A DNA stretch of 5,606 nt from positions 1 to 5,606 of the forward strand of contig CAZQWG010000022.1 in assembly GCA_964596985.1 (NCBI GenBank), in the 5' to 3' direction. A program made the translations under genes and the position numbers. The DNA comes from GCA-020345945 sp964596985. GTDB lineage: Archaea; Thermoproteota; Bathyarchaeia; RBG-16-48-13; GCA-020345945. A model generated the notes under the pieces. It made no database searches. It saw nothing but the letters and a program-made list of their open reading frames with translations, and had not been told where the DNA came from. This document shows, one piece after another, positions 1 through 5,606 of the stretch (positions within the stretch are counted from its first letter, which is position 1; each line of letters starts with the position of its first letter).

Positions 1-1508
1 TTCATGGCATCCTGAACAGCCTGCGGGCTTACAACCCCCCTTTCTTTGTGTGGTTGTATCTCGCCCCTTTGATGCTAACGCGAAATCCCTCATGGGTCCT
101 CATTCTACCGGCTCTTCTTTTGCATGTGCTCGCGCTTGTGGCCCTGTACAGCCTGGGGCGACGGTACTTTGGCCCCAGAGCAGGTCTGGCGGCAGCAGCG
201 CTCTATGCTTTCACAGAGAAAGGGCTCTATTTTGGCCATGCCAGCTGGGCCCAGGGGTTGCTTGCCCCCTCATACGTTTTGATGGTTTTCTGCCTGTTCC
301 GATGGCTGTTGGAAGGCAACTCCTGGTATGGGGCGCTGCTACTACCCTTGGCTGCCTGGATCACCGGCCTTCACTGGGGCGGGGCACTCGCTTTCGGAGT
401 TTTGCTCCTCCTGCCTTTGTTGTTTCGAGCCAGACTCCAGCCCAGACCGATAATAGCAGGAGGGCTCATCGCACTAGCGCTCTGGGCTCCTTATCTTGGC
501 TTTGAACGAGATCGCGCGTTTGCCGATATCCGTGCTGTCGTTCAGGGGCGCTTGTCCGTCCCAAAGCCGGAGGAGATCACACCCTTTTGCCGTCAGGAAG
601 CAGAGAGCCAGGAACAGATCAAAAACTTTCAGACCGAAGAAGGTCTTATGAGCCGCTGGAAGGAGGCGTTACGTTCGGAGTGGCCCGTGGCGTACGCGGT
701 GTCGTCGAAGGTTTATGGGGCTTCATGGGGCATGATCCGTGCATTGAGTCTGCACTTCCGCTGGTCTGCTCTTCAACCATCATTCCCCGGTCCTCCACAA
801 GAGCGAGCTCTATATCTTGTCGAAACAGCGTTTTTCCTGATAGGCGTCATAGGGGTGGGAGTGTTGCTGTATCGCTTGGGCATCCAGCGAACAGCGACCC
901 CAGCAGAACGTTTGCTTTTGGTGAGTTTCTTCCTGCCGGCTCTCCTGCAAAACCTTTCTCCGCATACTACCATAAGCAGGCCAGATGTGTCCTGGCTTTT
1001 CTACGGACCGCAAGTGCTGATCATCGCCTACGTCTGCGTTGTGCCCCGGTGGGCACGGACGAGAATTGTCCAAACCTTGCTCTTGGTGGGATTGAGCGTG
1101 CTGATCATTCTAGTCAGCCACAATGCGTGGGGGCGTATCTCCTCAGCCCTGAGAGGCACCCCGAACCCTCAGCGGCAGATGGTCGCCTGGATCGCCAAGG
1201 ATTTGACGAGCCAAGGCCGGCAGCAGGCTTCTATACGATATGATCTTCTTCAGGATAGGGTGTCTGAGTGGTGCTGGATAGTCTCTCGCTCAGCCTTGGA
1301 GGATAGTTGTTACATAGGCACCGAACATGATTACTTGCTACTAACCCTCTACGGCATCGGAAACACGGGGAAAGCTCCGGATGGTTGGGCTTTGGATCCG
1401 GATTACATCGTGCTGTTTCCGGAAGGGATACACCGCTATGATCTGGCTCAAGGAATGTATCAACTTATGGACTTTGAGAGCTACGTTGTGCTTAAGGTGC
1501 TAGAGTGA
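1..1508 (+). CDS. GT39/ArnT-like multi-pass membrane glycosyltransferase (5' partial)
   Basis: The frame is open from base 3, so the real start lies upstream. The GTG at 48 is internal, because the codons before it read NSLRAYNPPFFVWLY, a typical conserved stretch of these proteins. About 501 residues are visible (numbered from base 3). Hydrophobic segments lie near 31-50, 60-70, 88-103, 110-125, 127-142, 149-165, 271-290, 302-316, 331-348 and 355-371. Between them is a polar loop of about 100 residues (166-270), and a soluble tail of about 130 residues follows. GRRYFGPRAGLAAAALYA (52-69) resembles the second and third membrane segments of PMT/ArnT-like proteins. Family members are usually integral inner-membrane enzymes that take sugars from polyprenyl-phosphate carriers and act on the outer face. 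The acidic catalytic motif expected in the first outer loop would lie upstream and cannot be checked. It is the most GC-rich gene here. The exact substrate is unknown, and a role as a non-catalytic membrane protein cannot be excluded. Confidence 0.8.
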   Translation, partial: HGILNSLRAYNPPFFVWLYLAPLMLTRNPSWVLILPALLLHVLALVALYSLGRRYFGPRAGLAAAALYAFTEKGLYFGHASWAQGLLAPSYVLMVFCLFRWLLEGNSWYGALLLPLAAWITGLHWGGALAFGVLLLLPLLFRARLQPRPIIAGGLIALALWAPYLGFERDRAFADIRAVVQGRLSVPKPEEITPFCRQEAESQEQIKNFQTEEGLMSRWKEALRSEWPVAYAVSSKVYGASWGMIRALSLHFRWSALQPSFPGPPQERALYLVETAFFLIGVIGVGVLLYRLGIQRTATPAERLLLVSFFLPALLQNLSPHTTISRPDVSWLFYGPQVLIIAYVCVVPRWARTRIVQTLLLVGLSVLIILVSHNAWGRISSALRGTPNPQRQMVAWIAKDLTSQGRQQASIRYDLLQDRVSEWCWIVSRSALEDSCYIGTEHDYLLLTLYGIGNTGKAPDGWALDPDYIVLFPEGIHRYDLAQGMYQLMDFESYVVLKVLE

Positions 1509-1512
1509 GCTT

Positions 1513-2490
1513 GTGAACGGTGAGAAGGCTATGGGAAAGCAGCCACGTGTGAGCGTCTTAATGAGCGTTTACAACGGCGAACGCTACCTGCAAGAAGCCG
1601 CAGAGAGCATCCTCAACCAGACCTTTGGCGATTTCGAGTTCATCATCGTGAACGATGGTTCCACTGACAGGACGGCGGAAATCCTGCGCGGTTTCGACGA
1701 TGAGCGTATGATCCTGATTGATAATCCCTACAATATTGGCCTGACCTGCTCCCTCAACAAGGGCCTCAGTATGGCTCGGGGAGAATACATCGCCCGCATG
1801 GATGCTGATGACATTTCCCTTCCTACGAGGCTAGAAAGACAGGCAATGTTTCTGGATGACCATAGAGAGGTGGGGCTCGTTGGTAGTTTCTACTATGAAA
1901 TGGCCAGTGATGGGAGAGAAGTGGGGATCGTGGAGCTGTATAGTGAAAACGATGAAATCCAGAAGCATTTACTAGAACGCAACTGCTTTTGCCATGGCAC
2001 GACCGTTTTTCGGAAGAGCTGTCTGGAGGAGGTCGGTTTCTACCGCGAGGAGTTCAAAACGGCTCAGGATTACGATCTATGGCTACGCATCGCCGAGAAG
2101 TTCGAAGTGGCCAATCTGACAGAGCCTCTGTACATGCGTCGGCTCAATCTCGCTTCGATCACAATGACCAGCGTAGCGGAGCAAGAGGCCTACAGGGCTT
2201 TGGCCAGCGAGACAGCCAGAGAAAGACGGGCAACCGGCCAGGATAGACTCGACTCCCTGGGCAAAGAGAGAGTTCTCAAGGCTGTGGCGGATAATCTGTC
2301 CCGTGATATCTTGAAGAGAAGACGGCTCATCTCTAACGTTTATTGCCACTGGGGTAATAAATTGCTCACAATCGGGGATTATAGGAATGCTTTAAGATTG
2401 CTGGCAAAATCTGGTTTTTACTACCCTCTAAACCGTGCCCTCTGGCTCTTAGTCCTCTCGGTGATCTACAGGAGGTTCAAAGCCCTTTGA
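1513..2490 (+). CDS. Family 2 (GT-A fold) glycosyltransferase
   Basis: This is a 325-residue cytoplasmic enzyme expected to transfer a sugar from a nucleotide-sugar donor. The N-terminal strand PRVSVLMSVYNGE (11-23), VNDGSTD (46-52) and the metal-binding DXD-type motif in ARMDADD (94-100) are classic GT2 signatures. AQDYDLWLR (184-192) matches the acceptor-side region that carries the usual catalytic aspartate. The length fits family members of 300-340 residues. The last 20 residues include a hydrophobic stretch (LWLLVLSVIY) that may touch the membrane. The start is uncertain. The GTG at 1513 is the earliest possible start, 4 bases after the upstream stop. The ATG at 1531 (MGKQPRVSV) gives the usual short leader and is preceded by GAGAAGG, though only 2 bases away. 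The 3' end overlaps the next gene by 4 bases. Sugar and linkage specificity cannot be read from the sequence. Confidence 0.93.
   Translation: MNGEKAMGKQPRVSVLMSVYNGERYLQEAAESILNQTFGDFEFIIVNDGSTDRTAEILRGFDDERMILIDNPYNIGLTCSLNKGLSMARGEYIARMDADDISLPTRLERQAMFLDDHREVGLVGSFYYEMASDGREVGIVELYSENDEIQKHLLERNCFCHGTTVFRKSCLEEVGFYREEFKTAQDYDLWLRIAEKFEVANLTEPLYMRRLNLASITMTSVAEQEAYRALASETARERRATGQDRLDSLGKERVLKAVADNLSRDILKRRRLISNVYCHWGNKLLTIGDYRNALRLLAKSGFYYPLNRALWLLVLSVIYRRFKAL
2470..2476 (+). promoter_or_regulatory. Strong Shine-Dalgarno site for the TTG-started GT4 gene
   Basis: AGGAGGT lies inside the end of the upstream GT2 gene and leaves 10 bases before the TTG at 2487. This near-perfect site is the main nucleotide-level support for the unusual TTG start. 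It also means the GT4 gene can recruit ribosomes itself rather than relying only on coupling to the upstream stop codon. Confidence 0.8.
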
Positions 2491-3611
2491 GAATCTGTTA
2501 CATAGGTTGGGGCCATAGCATTCACACCACAAGATGGCTGCAATGGTTTGCCGATAGGAAGCATGATATCCATTTGATCACCGATGTGATACCTTGCGCG
2601 CTGGAAAATGTGAACGTTCATAGCCTTGGTCGTCCGCCTCGAAACAGATACTGGGGAGCTATTCATCATAGGCTATACCTAGATCACCTTTTCCGTCTAC
2701 TGGAGATGAGAAGGTTTGTGAGGCAGATAAAGCCTGACGTCCTCCACCTTCAAAATGGCTTGTTTCCCCACCATTTGGGTGTATTTACAGGTTTTCATCC
2801 GCTGATTTTTACCCCCTGGGACGGAGATATTCTCTGGCGTGTTGACCCATCTTGGCTCTATAAAACCATCATCCATCACTTGATACGTAACGCCGACCTG
2901 ATAACGGTGAATTCTCAACTTATGTACGACAAATGCCTGCAATTAGGTGCAGAGCCACCGAAGATCAAGAGGGTTCAATGCCCTGGTGTTGATACCAAGC
3001 ACTTCTCCCGACAGGAGAGCGACTCAGCTCTTAGAGAGAGACTGGAGTTAAGCGAGGGCCCGGTTGTTTTAAGTGCGCGTAGTCTCGGTTTCGAGGTCTA
3101 TAACACCGAGGTCCTCATAAAGTCCATCCCTCTGGTTTTGAGGGAGTTCCCCACAACGAAGTTTGTCTTCATCTGGCATTCTGCTACTGACCTGGAAAAG
3201 GTTAAGAATCTAATCAATGAGCTCGATCTTAGGAAGAGCACAAGGCTCGTGGGGCGCGTAGAGTACCATCTTCTGCCTCAATATCTCAACATATCCGATC
3301 TTTTTGTTTCCATTTCCGCTTACGACTCCTGTCCTCAATCGATGCTAGAGGCTATGGCCTGTGAAGTCCCCTTGGTGATGGGTGACATACCAGCCATCAG
3401 GGAGTGGATAGAAGACGGCTATAATGGCTGCCTGGTACCTGTTCGTGATTATGTCAAGTTGGCGGGTTCGATTGTGGAACTGTTGAAAAACAAATCAAAG
3501 CAGAGGTTATTTGCTGAACGCAACCGGGAGTTGGTTAGAAGGAGAGCAGATTACAACGAAGAGATGGGTCGAATGGAGAAACTATATTTCTCGCTGGTTC
3601 AGAGGAACTGA
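2487..3611 (+). CDS. Family 4 (GT-B fold) glycosyltransferase
   Basis: This 374-residue protein has the two-lobed layout of GT4 retaining glycosyltransferases. The N-terminal lobe opens with MRICYIGWGHSIHTTRWLQW, a first Rossmann strand followed by a small-residue loop, and includes KPDVLHLQNG (82-91) and FTPWDGDILW (108-117). The C-terminal nucleotide-binding lobe starts near GPVVLSARSL (191-200). It holds a DX7E-type motif in YDSCPQSMLEAMA (279-291), with D280 and E288 corresponding to the usual EX7E donor-binding acidic pair. GYNGCLVP (311-318) is the typical post-catalytic turn. Length is normal for the family. The TTG start is chosen because it yields the canonical MRI opening, has AGGAGGT upstream, and the next methionine (M74) would remove the first strands. 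Start and upstream stop share TTGA. Probable role: adding one sugar to a lipid-linked oligosaccharide in the cytoplasm. Donor and acceptor are unknown. Sampled GC content is clearly lower than in the first gene. Confidence 0.93.
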   Translation: MRICYIGWGHSIHTTRWLQWFADRKHDIHLITDVIPCALENVNVHSLGRPPRNRYWGAIHHRLYLDHLFRLLEMRRFVRQIKPDVLHLQNGLFPHHLGVFTGFHPLIFTPWDGDILWRVDPSWLYKTIIHHLIRNADLITVNSQLMYDKCLQLGAEPPKIKRVQCPGVDTKHFSRQESDSALRERLELSEGPVVLSARSLGFEVYNTEVLIKSIPLVLREFPTTKFVFIWHSATDLEKVKNLINELDLRKSTRLVGRVEYHLLPQYLNISDLFVSISAYDSCPQSMLEAMACEVPLVMGDIPAIREWIEDGYNGCLVPVRDYVKLAGSIVELLKNKSKQRLFAERNRELVRRRADYNEEMGRMEKLYFSLVQRN

Positions 3612-3650
3612 GAATCTATAGAGAAAAATAAGTCTATATCCAGGCTCTGA

Positions 3651-3658
3651 GGAAGGAG
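3651..3658 (+). promoter_or_regulatory. Shine-Dalgarno site for the GTG-started gene before the gap
   Basis: GGAAGGAG stands 3 bases before the GTG at 3662, within the 50-base spacer after the previous stop. The core is good but the spacing is short, so the start is only moderately supported. No promoter or terminator is evident in the spacer. Confidence 0.55.
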
Positions 3659-3661
3659 ACT

Positions 3662-3812
3662 GTGAAAACCTTAAAGAAAACCCTCATCTTTTCACCCGCT
3701 GCTCCTCCCCTCCTGACGGCTGGTTCTATCCTGCTAAGTAATCTGTTCAGGTACTTTCCTGAAGGCAGTTATTGCATCTTCATGAGAGGATGGAACTCTT
3801 GGGAGATAAGGG
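3662..3812 (+). CDS. N-terminal fragment of a glycosyltransferase, probably GT4, cut by assembly gap
   Basis: Fifty codons are readable before the run of N. The peptide opens with a short basic leader (MKTLKK), a hydrophobic strand (TLIFSPAAPP) and then LLTAGSILLSNLFRYFP. This is the arrangement seen at the start of GT-B glycosyltransferases: strand, small-residue loop, then a helix naming the group of proteins or cells acted on, followed by a second strand (SYCIFM). It lacks enough sequence to prove the family alone. Its position between two GT4 genes and the GT4-like tail after the gap make one interrupted gene the simplest reading. Start is GTG with GGAAGGAG just upstream, and the next methionine (M41) would discard the first strand. 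Any translation carried through the N run is meaningless. The alternative is that this head and the tail belong to two different genes with unseen sequence between them. Confidence 0.65.
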
Positions 3813-3912
3813 NNNNNNNNNNNNNNNNNNNNNNNNNNNNNNNNNNNNNNNNNNNNNNNNNNNNNNNNNNNNNNNNNNNNNNNNNNNNNNNNNNNNNNNN
3901 NNNNNNNNNNNN
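3813..3912. other. Assembly gap (exactly 100 N)
   Basis: One hundred consecutive undetermined bases. A run of exactly 100 is the conventional placeholder for a scaffold join of unknown length, so the true distance is probably not 100. If head and tail are one GT4 of 370-420 residues, about 250-300 residues are missing, implying roughly 0.75-0.9 kb of real sequence here. Confidence 0.97.
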
Positions 3913-4136
3913 ATTCGTACGTCAGTTGCTACGCTAGAGAGAGAGGGTTCGCTCTAGTTGTGGATAAGCCAGGAGTAGATAATCTAAAGAAGGCCATCGT
4001 TTCACTATTGCAGGATCGCGAACTATCCAATCGGTTGGGGAAAATGGCCCGGAGAACTGCTGAAATGAATCACGATGCCGAGAAGATCTCAATAGCCTTC
4101 CAACAACAGCATTTCCAAAAGAGGACGGTGCCTTAG
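3913..4136 (+). CDS. C-terminal fragment of a GT4 glycosyltransferase (5' end lost in gap)
   Basis: The first full codon after the gap is at 3915, and the frame stays open for 73 codons to the TAG at 4134. The peptide begins SYVSCYARERGFALVVDKPG, continues with a helix VDNLKKAIVSLLQDRELSNR, then LGKMARRTAEMNHDAEKIS. This is the characteristic GT-B/GT4 ending: a strand with GFALVV, an acidic or proline turn, a helix setting the number of loci (LLQD-REL), then G..AR.TAE..HD and a final helix packing back on the N-terminal lobe. The two other frames hit stops within 15 codons of the gap. There is no start codon before the coding similarity begins, so automated callers may miss this piece. It most likely completes the gene beginning at 3662, although the frame does not match across 100 bases. 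It ends 15 bases before the next gene. Confidence 0.85.
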
Positions 4137-4137
4137 C

Positions 4138-4143
4138 AGGAGA
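4138..4143 (+). promoter_or_regulatory. Shine-Dalgarno site for the second TTG-started GT4 gene
   Basis: AGGAGA begins 2 bases after the upstream TAG and leaves 8 bases before the TTG at 4152, which is near-ideal spacing. It decides in favour of TTG as the start, since no ATG or GTG gives a complete N-terminal domain. Confidence 0.75.
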
Positions 4144-4151
4144 AGCTGGCT

Positions 4152-5174
4152 TTGAGGATATTGTACACTTTACATGGTTCGTCGTTCGCTGGCCAGACAT
4201 ATATTCTGGCTAGAGCACAAGAGGATCTGGGACATACAGCGAGATCGCTCTCATTTCGGTACGATAGGCACCATCAATGTAAAAGCGATATTGTAGTCGA
4301 CGTCAACAATCGAAACCTGGCCTACAGGATGCTTGTCGGCCTAAAAGTCATGGTGGGAATCGTAGAGGAGTATGACATATTTCACTTTCGTTATGGCCGA
4401 TCCCTTCTCCCCCTGAACCTAGACGTTCCCCTTCTTAAAGCCTTGGGCAAGAAGGTTGTTTTTCACTTTCATGGCTGCGACATTAGAGACAGACAGCACA
4501 TGCTCAGGACCCATGCTTTCTCCCCCTGCCTGAATTGTAATGAGGAGCTGTGCAATCCTCAGGCGCGATGGGTGATAAAGATAGCCCAGCGTTATGGAGA
4601 TTTGATCTTCTGCTCTACGCCCGACATCCTTCAATTCGTTGATGGAGCCATACTCGTGCCTCAGCCTATTGATCTTGACTATTGGAGGGGTGGCGGGGAA
4701 ACCCGCTCAGAAGGTGATGGCAAAATGATCGTTCTTCACGCCCCAACCAACAGGCAAATCAAGGGGACAGCGTATATCGTTGAAGCCCTGGAAAGGTTAA
4801 AGCAGGAGAACCACTCTGTAGAGTTGATGCTCGTTGAAGGGGTTCCCCACGAGAAAGTCAAACCTTTGTATGAGAAAGCCGCCATAGTTGTCGATCAGGT
4901 ACTAATGGGTTGGTACTGCTTGTTGGCGGTAGAGGGCATGGCTCTCGAAAAGCCGGTCCTCAGCTATATCAGAGATGATCTCAGAGATTGCCAGCCGGAT
5001 TTGCCGATCATTGACACCAGCCCCAGCGATATCTACGACCATCTCAAAACAGTTGTTGAAAACCCAGCCTTGCGCCGCGATCTGGGAGCGAGAGGAAGAG
5101 ACTACGTGGAAAGAGTCCACGATGTGAAAATCATCGCCAAGCAACTGATTGATCTGTACGAGAGTGTTCACTGA
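4152..5174 (+). CDS. GT4-like (GT-B fold) glycosyltransferase with a cysteine cluster
   Basis: This 340-residue protein has a GT-B layout. MRILYTLHGSSFAGQ opens the N-terminal lobe. EEYDIFHFRYGRS (72-84) and KKVVFHFHGCDIRDR (100-114) are the usual core strands, with the HGCD segment where many GT4 proteins have HG-D. ADLIF-like text appears as GDLIFCSTPDIL (149-160), followed by the inter-domain VPQPIDLDYW (169-178). The C-terminal lobe carries VLHAPTNRQIKGT (194-206) and GWYCLLAVEGMALEKPV (253-269), equivalent to the donor-binding EX7E region. Here the second glutamate (E261) is kept, while the first position is G253. C126, C129 and C134 form a CX2CX4C cluster. The TTG start is supported by AGGAGA 8 bases upstream and by the MRI opening; the next methionine is residue 60. 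Expected role: cytoplasmic sugar transfer in the same polymer pathway. Donor is unknown. Confidence 0.9.
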   Translation: MRILYTLHGSSFAGQTYILARAQEDLGHTARSLSFRYDRHHQCKSDIVVDVNNRNLAYRMLVGLKVMVGIVEEYDIFHFRYGRSLLPLNLDVPLLKALGKKVVFHFHGCDIRDRQHMLRTHAFSPCLNCNEELCNPQARWVIKIAQRYGDLIFCSTPDILQFVDGAILVPQPIDLDYWRGGGETRSEGDGKMIVLHAPTNRQIKGTAYIVEALERLKQENHSVELMLVEGVPHEKVKPLYEKAAIVVDQVLMGWYCLLAVEGMALEKPVLSYIRDDLRDCQPDLPIIDTSPSDIYDHLKTVVENPALRRDLGARGRDYVERVHDVKIIAKQLIDLYESVH

Positions 5175-5208
5175 ACAATCATCATCTCTATGTCCCGTTG
5201 GTTAACCC

Positions 5209-5216
5209 TAAGAGGA
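5209..5216 (+). promoter_or_regulatory. Shine-Dalgarno site for the AsnB-like gene
   Basis: TAAGAGGA sits 4 bases before the ATG at 5221. The 46-base spacer behind the previous stop shows no convincing promoter or terminator, so co-transcription with the glycosyltransferase genes is likely. The start itself is fixed by the need for cysteine at residue 2. Confidence 0.6.
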
Positions 5217-5220
5217 TTCA

Positions 5221-5606
5221 ATGTGTGGCATCGCCGGCATCTATAACCTGAGTGGCAAACCCATTTCGCCGCATAAGTTGCAAAGGATGATCGATATCCA
5301 GCGCCACCGGGGTCCCGATGATGAGGGACAATACATTGATGGCAGCCTTGGCCTGGGCCATTGCCGCCTTGCAATCATCGACCTCTCTCCAACTGGTCAT
5401 CAGCCGATGAGCAATGAGGATGGCACCATCTGGATTATTTACAACGGCGAGATATACAACTACCTGGAATTGAGGCCCGAACTGGAGAGGAAAGGGCATC
5501 GCTTTCGCTCCCAGAGCGACACCGAGGTGGTTATCCATGCCTATGAGGAGTATGAATACGAATGCCTGGATAGATTCAACGGCATGTTCGCTTTCGTGCT
5601 ATGGGA
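5221..5606 (+). CDS. asnB: AsnB-type asparagine synthase / glutamine amidotransferase (3' partial)
   Basis: The first 128 residues are visible and the frame runs off the window. MCGIAGIYN places the nucleophilic Cys2 directly after the initiator, the hallmark of class II (Ntn-type) glutaminase domains, which release ammonia from glutamine. RHRGPDDEG (28-36), LGHCRLAIIDLSPTGHQPM (45-63), YNGEIYNY (74-81), SQSDTEV (97-103) and FNGMFAFVLW (119-128) follow in the order expected for AsnB. Arg49, matching the glutamine-binding arginine, is kept, but the preceding residue is Cys where Arg is common. The ATP-pyrophosphatase synthetase domain lies beyond the window and cannot be checked. Full-length proteins are about 600-650 residues. 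In polysaccharide loci such proteins are often thought to amidate sugar acids or modify a glycan rather than serve asparagine supply. Which applies here is not decidable. GC content rises again relative to the preceding GT4 genes. Confidence 0.93.
   Translation, partial: MCGIAGIYNLSGKPISPHKLQRMIDIQRHRGPDDEGQYIDGSLGLGHCRLAIIDLSPTGHQPMSNEDGTIWIIYNGEIYNYLELRPELERKGHRFRSQSDTEVVIHAYEEYEYECLDRFNGMFAFVLW

Noticed and set aside
50..1243. Overlapping + strand open frames inside the membrane-protein gene (50-505, 587-1243)
   Set aside because: Low-complexity basic/Ser/Pro-rich peptides in the +1/+2 frames of a clear membrane protein; typical shadows with no family resemblance.
3617..3638. Inverted repeat TATAGA ... 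TCTATA in the spacer after the first GT4 gene
   Set aside because: Only 6 A/T-rich base pairs with a 10-base loop and no following T-run; far too weak for an intrinsic terminator and likely chance.
3934..3957. Inverted repeat CTAGAG ... CTCTAG beside the gap
   Set aside because: Six base pairs with a 12-base loop, lying inside the coding tail of a GT4 gene; no T-run, and too short to explain the assembly break.
3662..3957. Open frames running through the N block (ending at 3937 or 3957)
   Set aside because: They exist only because N codons are not stops; the sequence after the gap reads as a GT4 tail in a different frame.
5200..5207. Palindrome GGTTAACC upstream of the AsnB-like gene
   Set aside because: An isolated 8-base palindrome with no second copy or flanking operator pattern; could be chance.
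4902..5538. Minus-strand open frames at 4902-5171, 5168-5374 and 5218-5538
   Set aside because: They lie antisense to well-supported GT4 and AsnB-like genes, and their peptides show no recognisable motifs.

Overview
This window is a single-stranded run of sugar-polymer biosynthesis genes. All supported genes lie on the + strand with short or negative spacing, which suggests one operon. The layout is: a 5'-truncated multi-pass membrane protein of the GT39/ArnT-like type (1-1508), a GT-A fold family 2 glycosyltransferase (1513-2490), a GT-B fold family 4 glycosyltransferase (2487-3611), a third glycosyltransferase interrupted by an assembly gap (head 3662-3812, gap 3813-3912, tail 3913-4136), another GT4-like enzyme (4152-5174), and the start of an AsnB-type glutamine-hydrolysing amidotransferase (5221 to the window edge).

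The gene set fits an extracellular polysaccharide, capsule, O-antigen or glycan-decoration locus. Cytoplasmic GT2 and GT4 enzymes would build an oligosaccharide from nucleotide sugars. The GT39-like membrane protein would transfer a sugar from a polyprenyl-linked donor outside the membrane. The AsnB-like protein would amidate a sugar acid or simply make asparagine. No flippase, polymerase, priming transferase or nucleotide-sugar gene is visible, so the polymer cannot be named.

The organism is bacterial (Shine-Dalgarno sites, tightly packed co-directional genes). The run of exactly 100 N is the usual placeholder for a scaffold gap, so this is a draft or metagenome-derived assembly. Base composition is moderate and uneven: sampled lines are near 60% GC in the first gene and about 42-47% in the later GT4 genes. 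The style (GTG/TTG starts, AsnB among diverse glycosyltransferases) would suit Chloroflexota-like or other environmental bacteria, but this is a weak guess.

The most useful points beyond the gene list are: (i) the interrupted gene is two pieces whose frames disagree across the 100-N placeholder, and the tail has no start codon of its own so is easily missed; (ii) successive genes start with non-ATG codons, two of them TTG, one in a TTGA stop/start overlap; (iii) a GC dip runs through the GT4 genes; (iv) one GT4 enzyme carries a cysteine cluster. I see no CRISPR array, mobile element, tRNA, rRNA, convincing terminator or clearly new system. Apart from the gap, no stretch longer than 50 bases lacks a gene.
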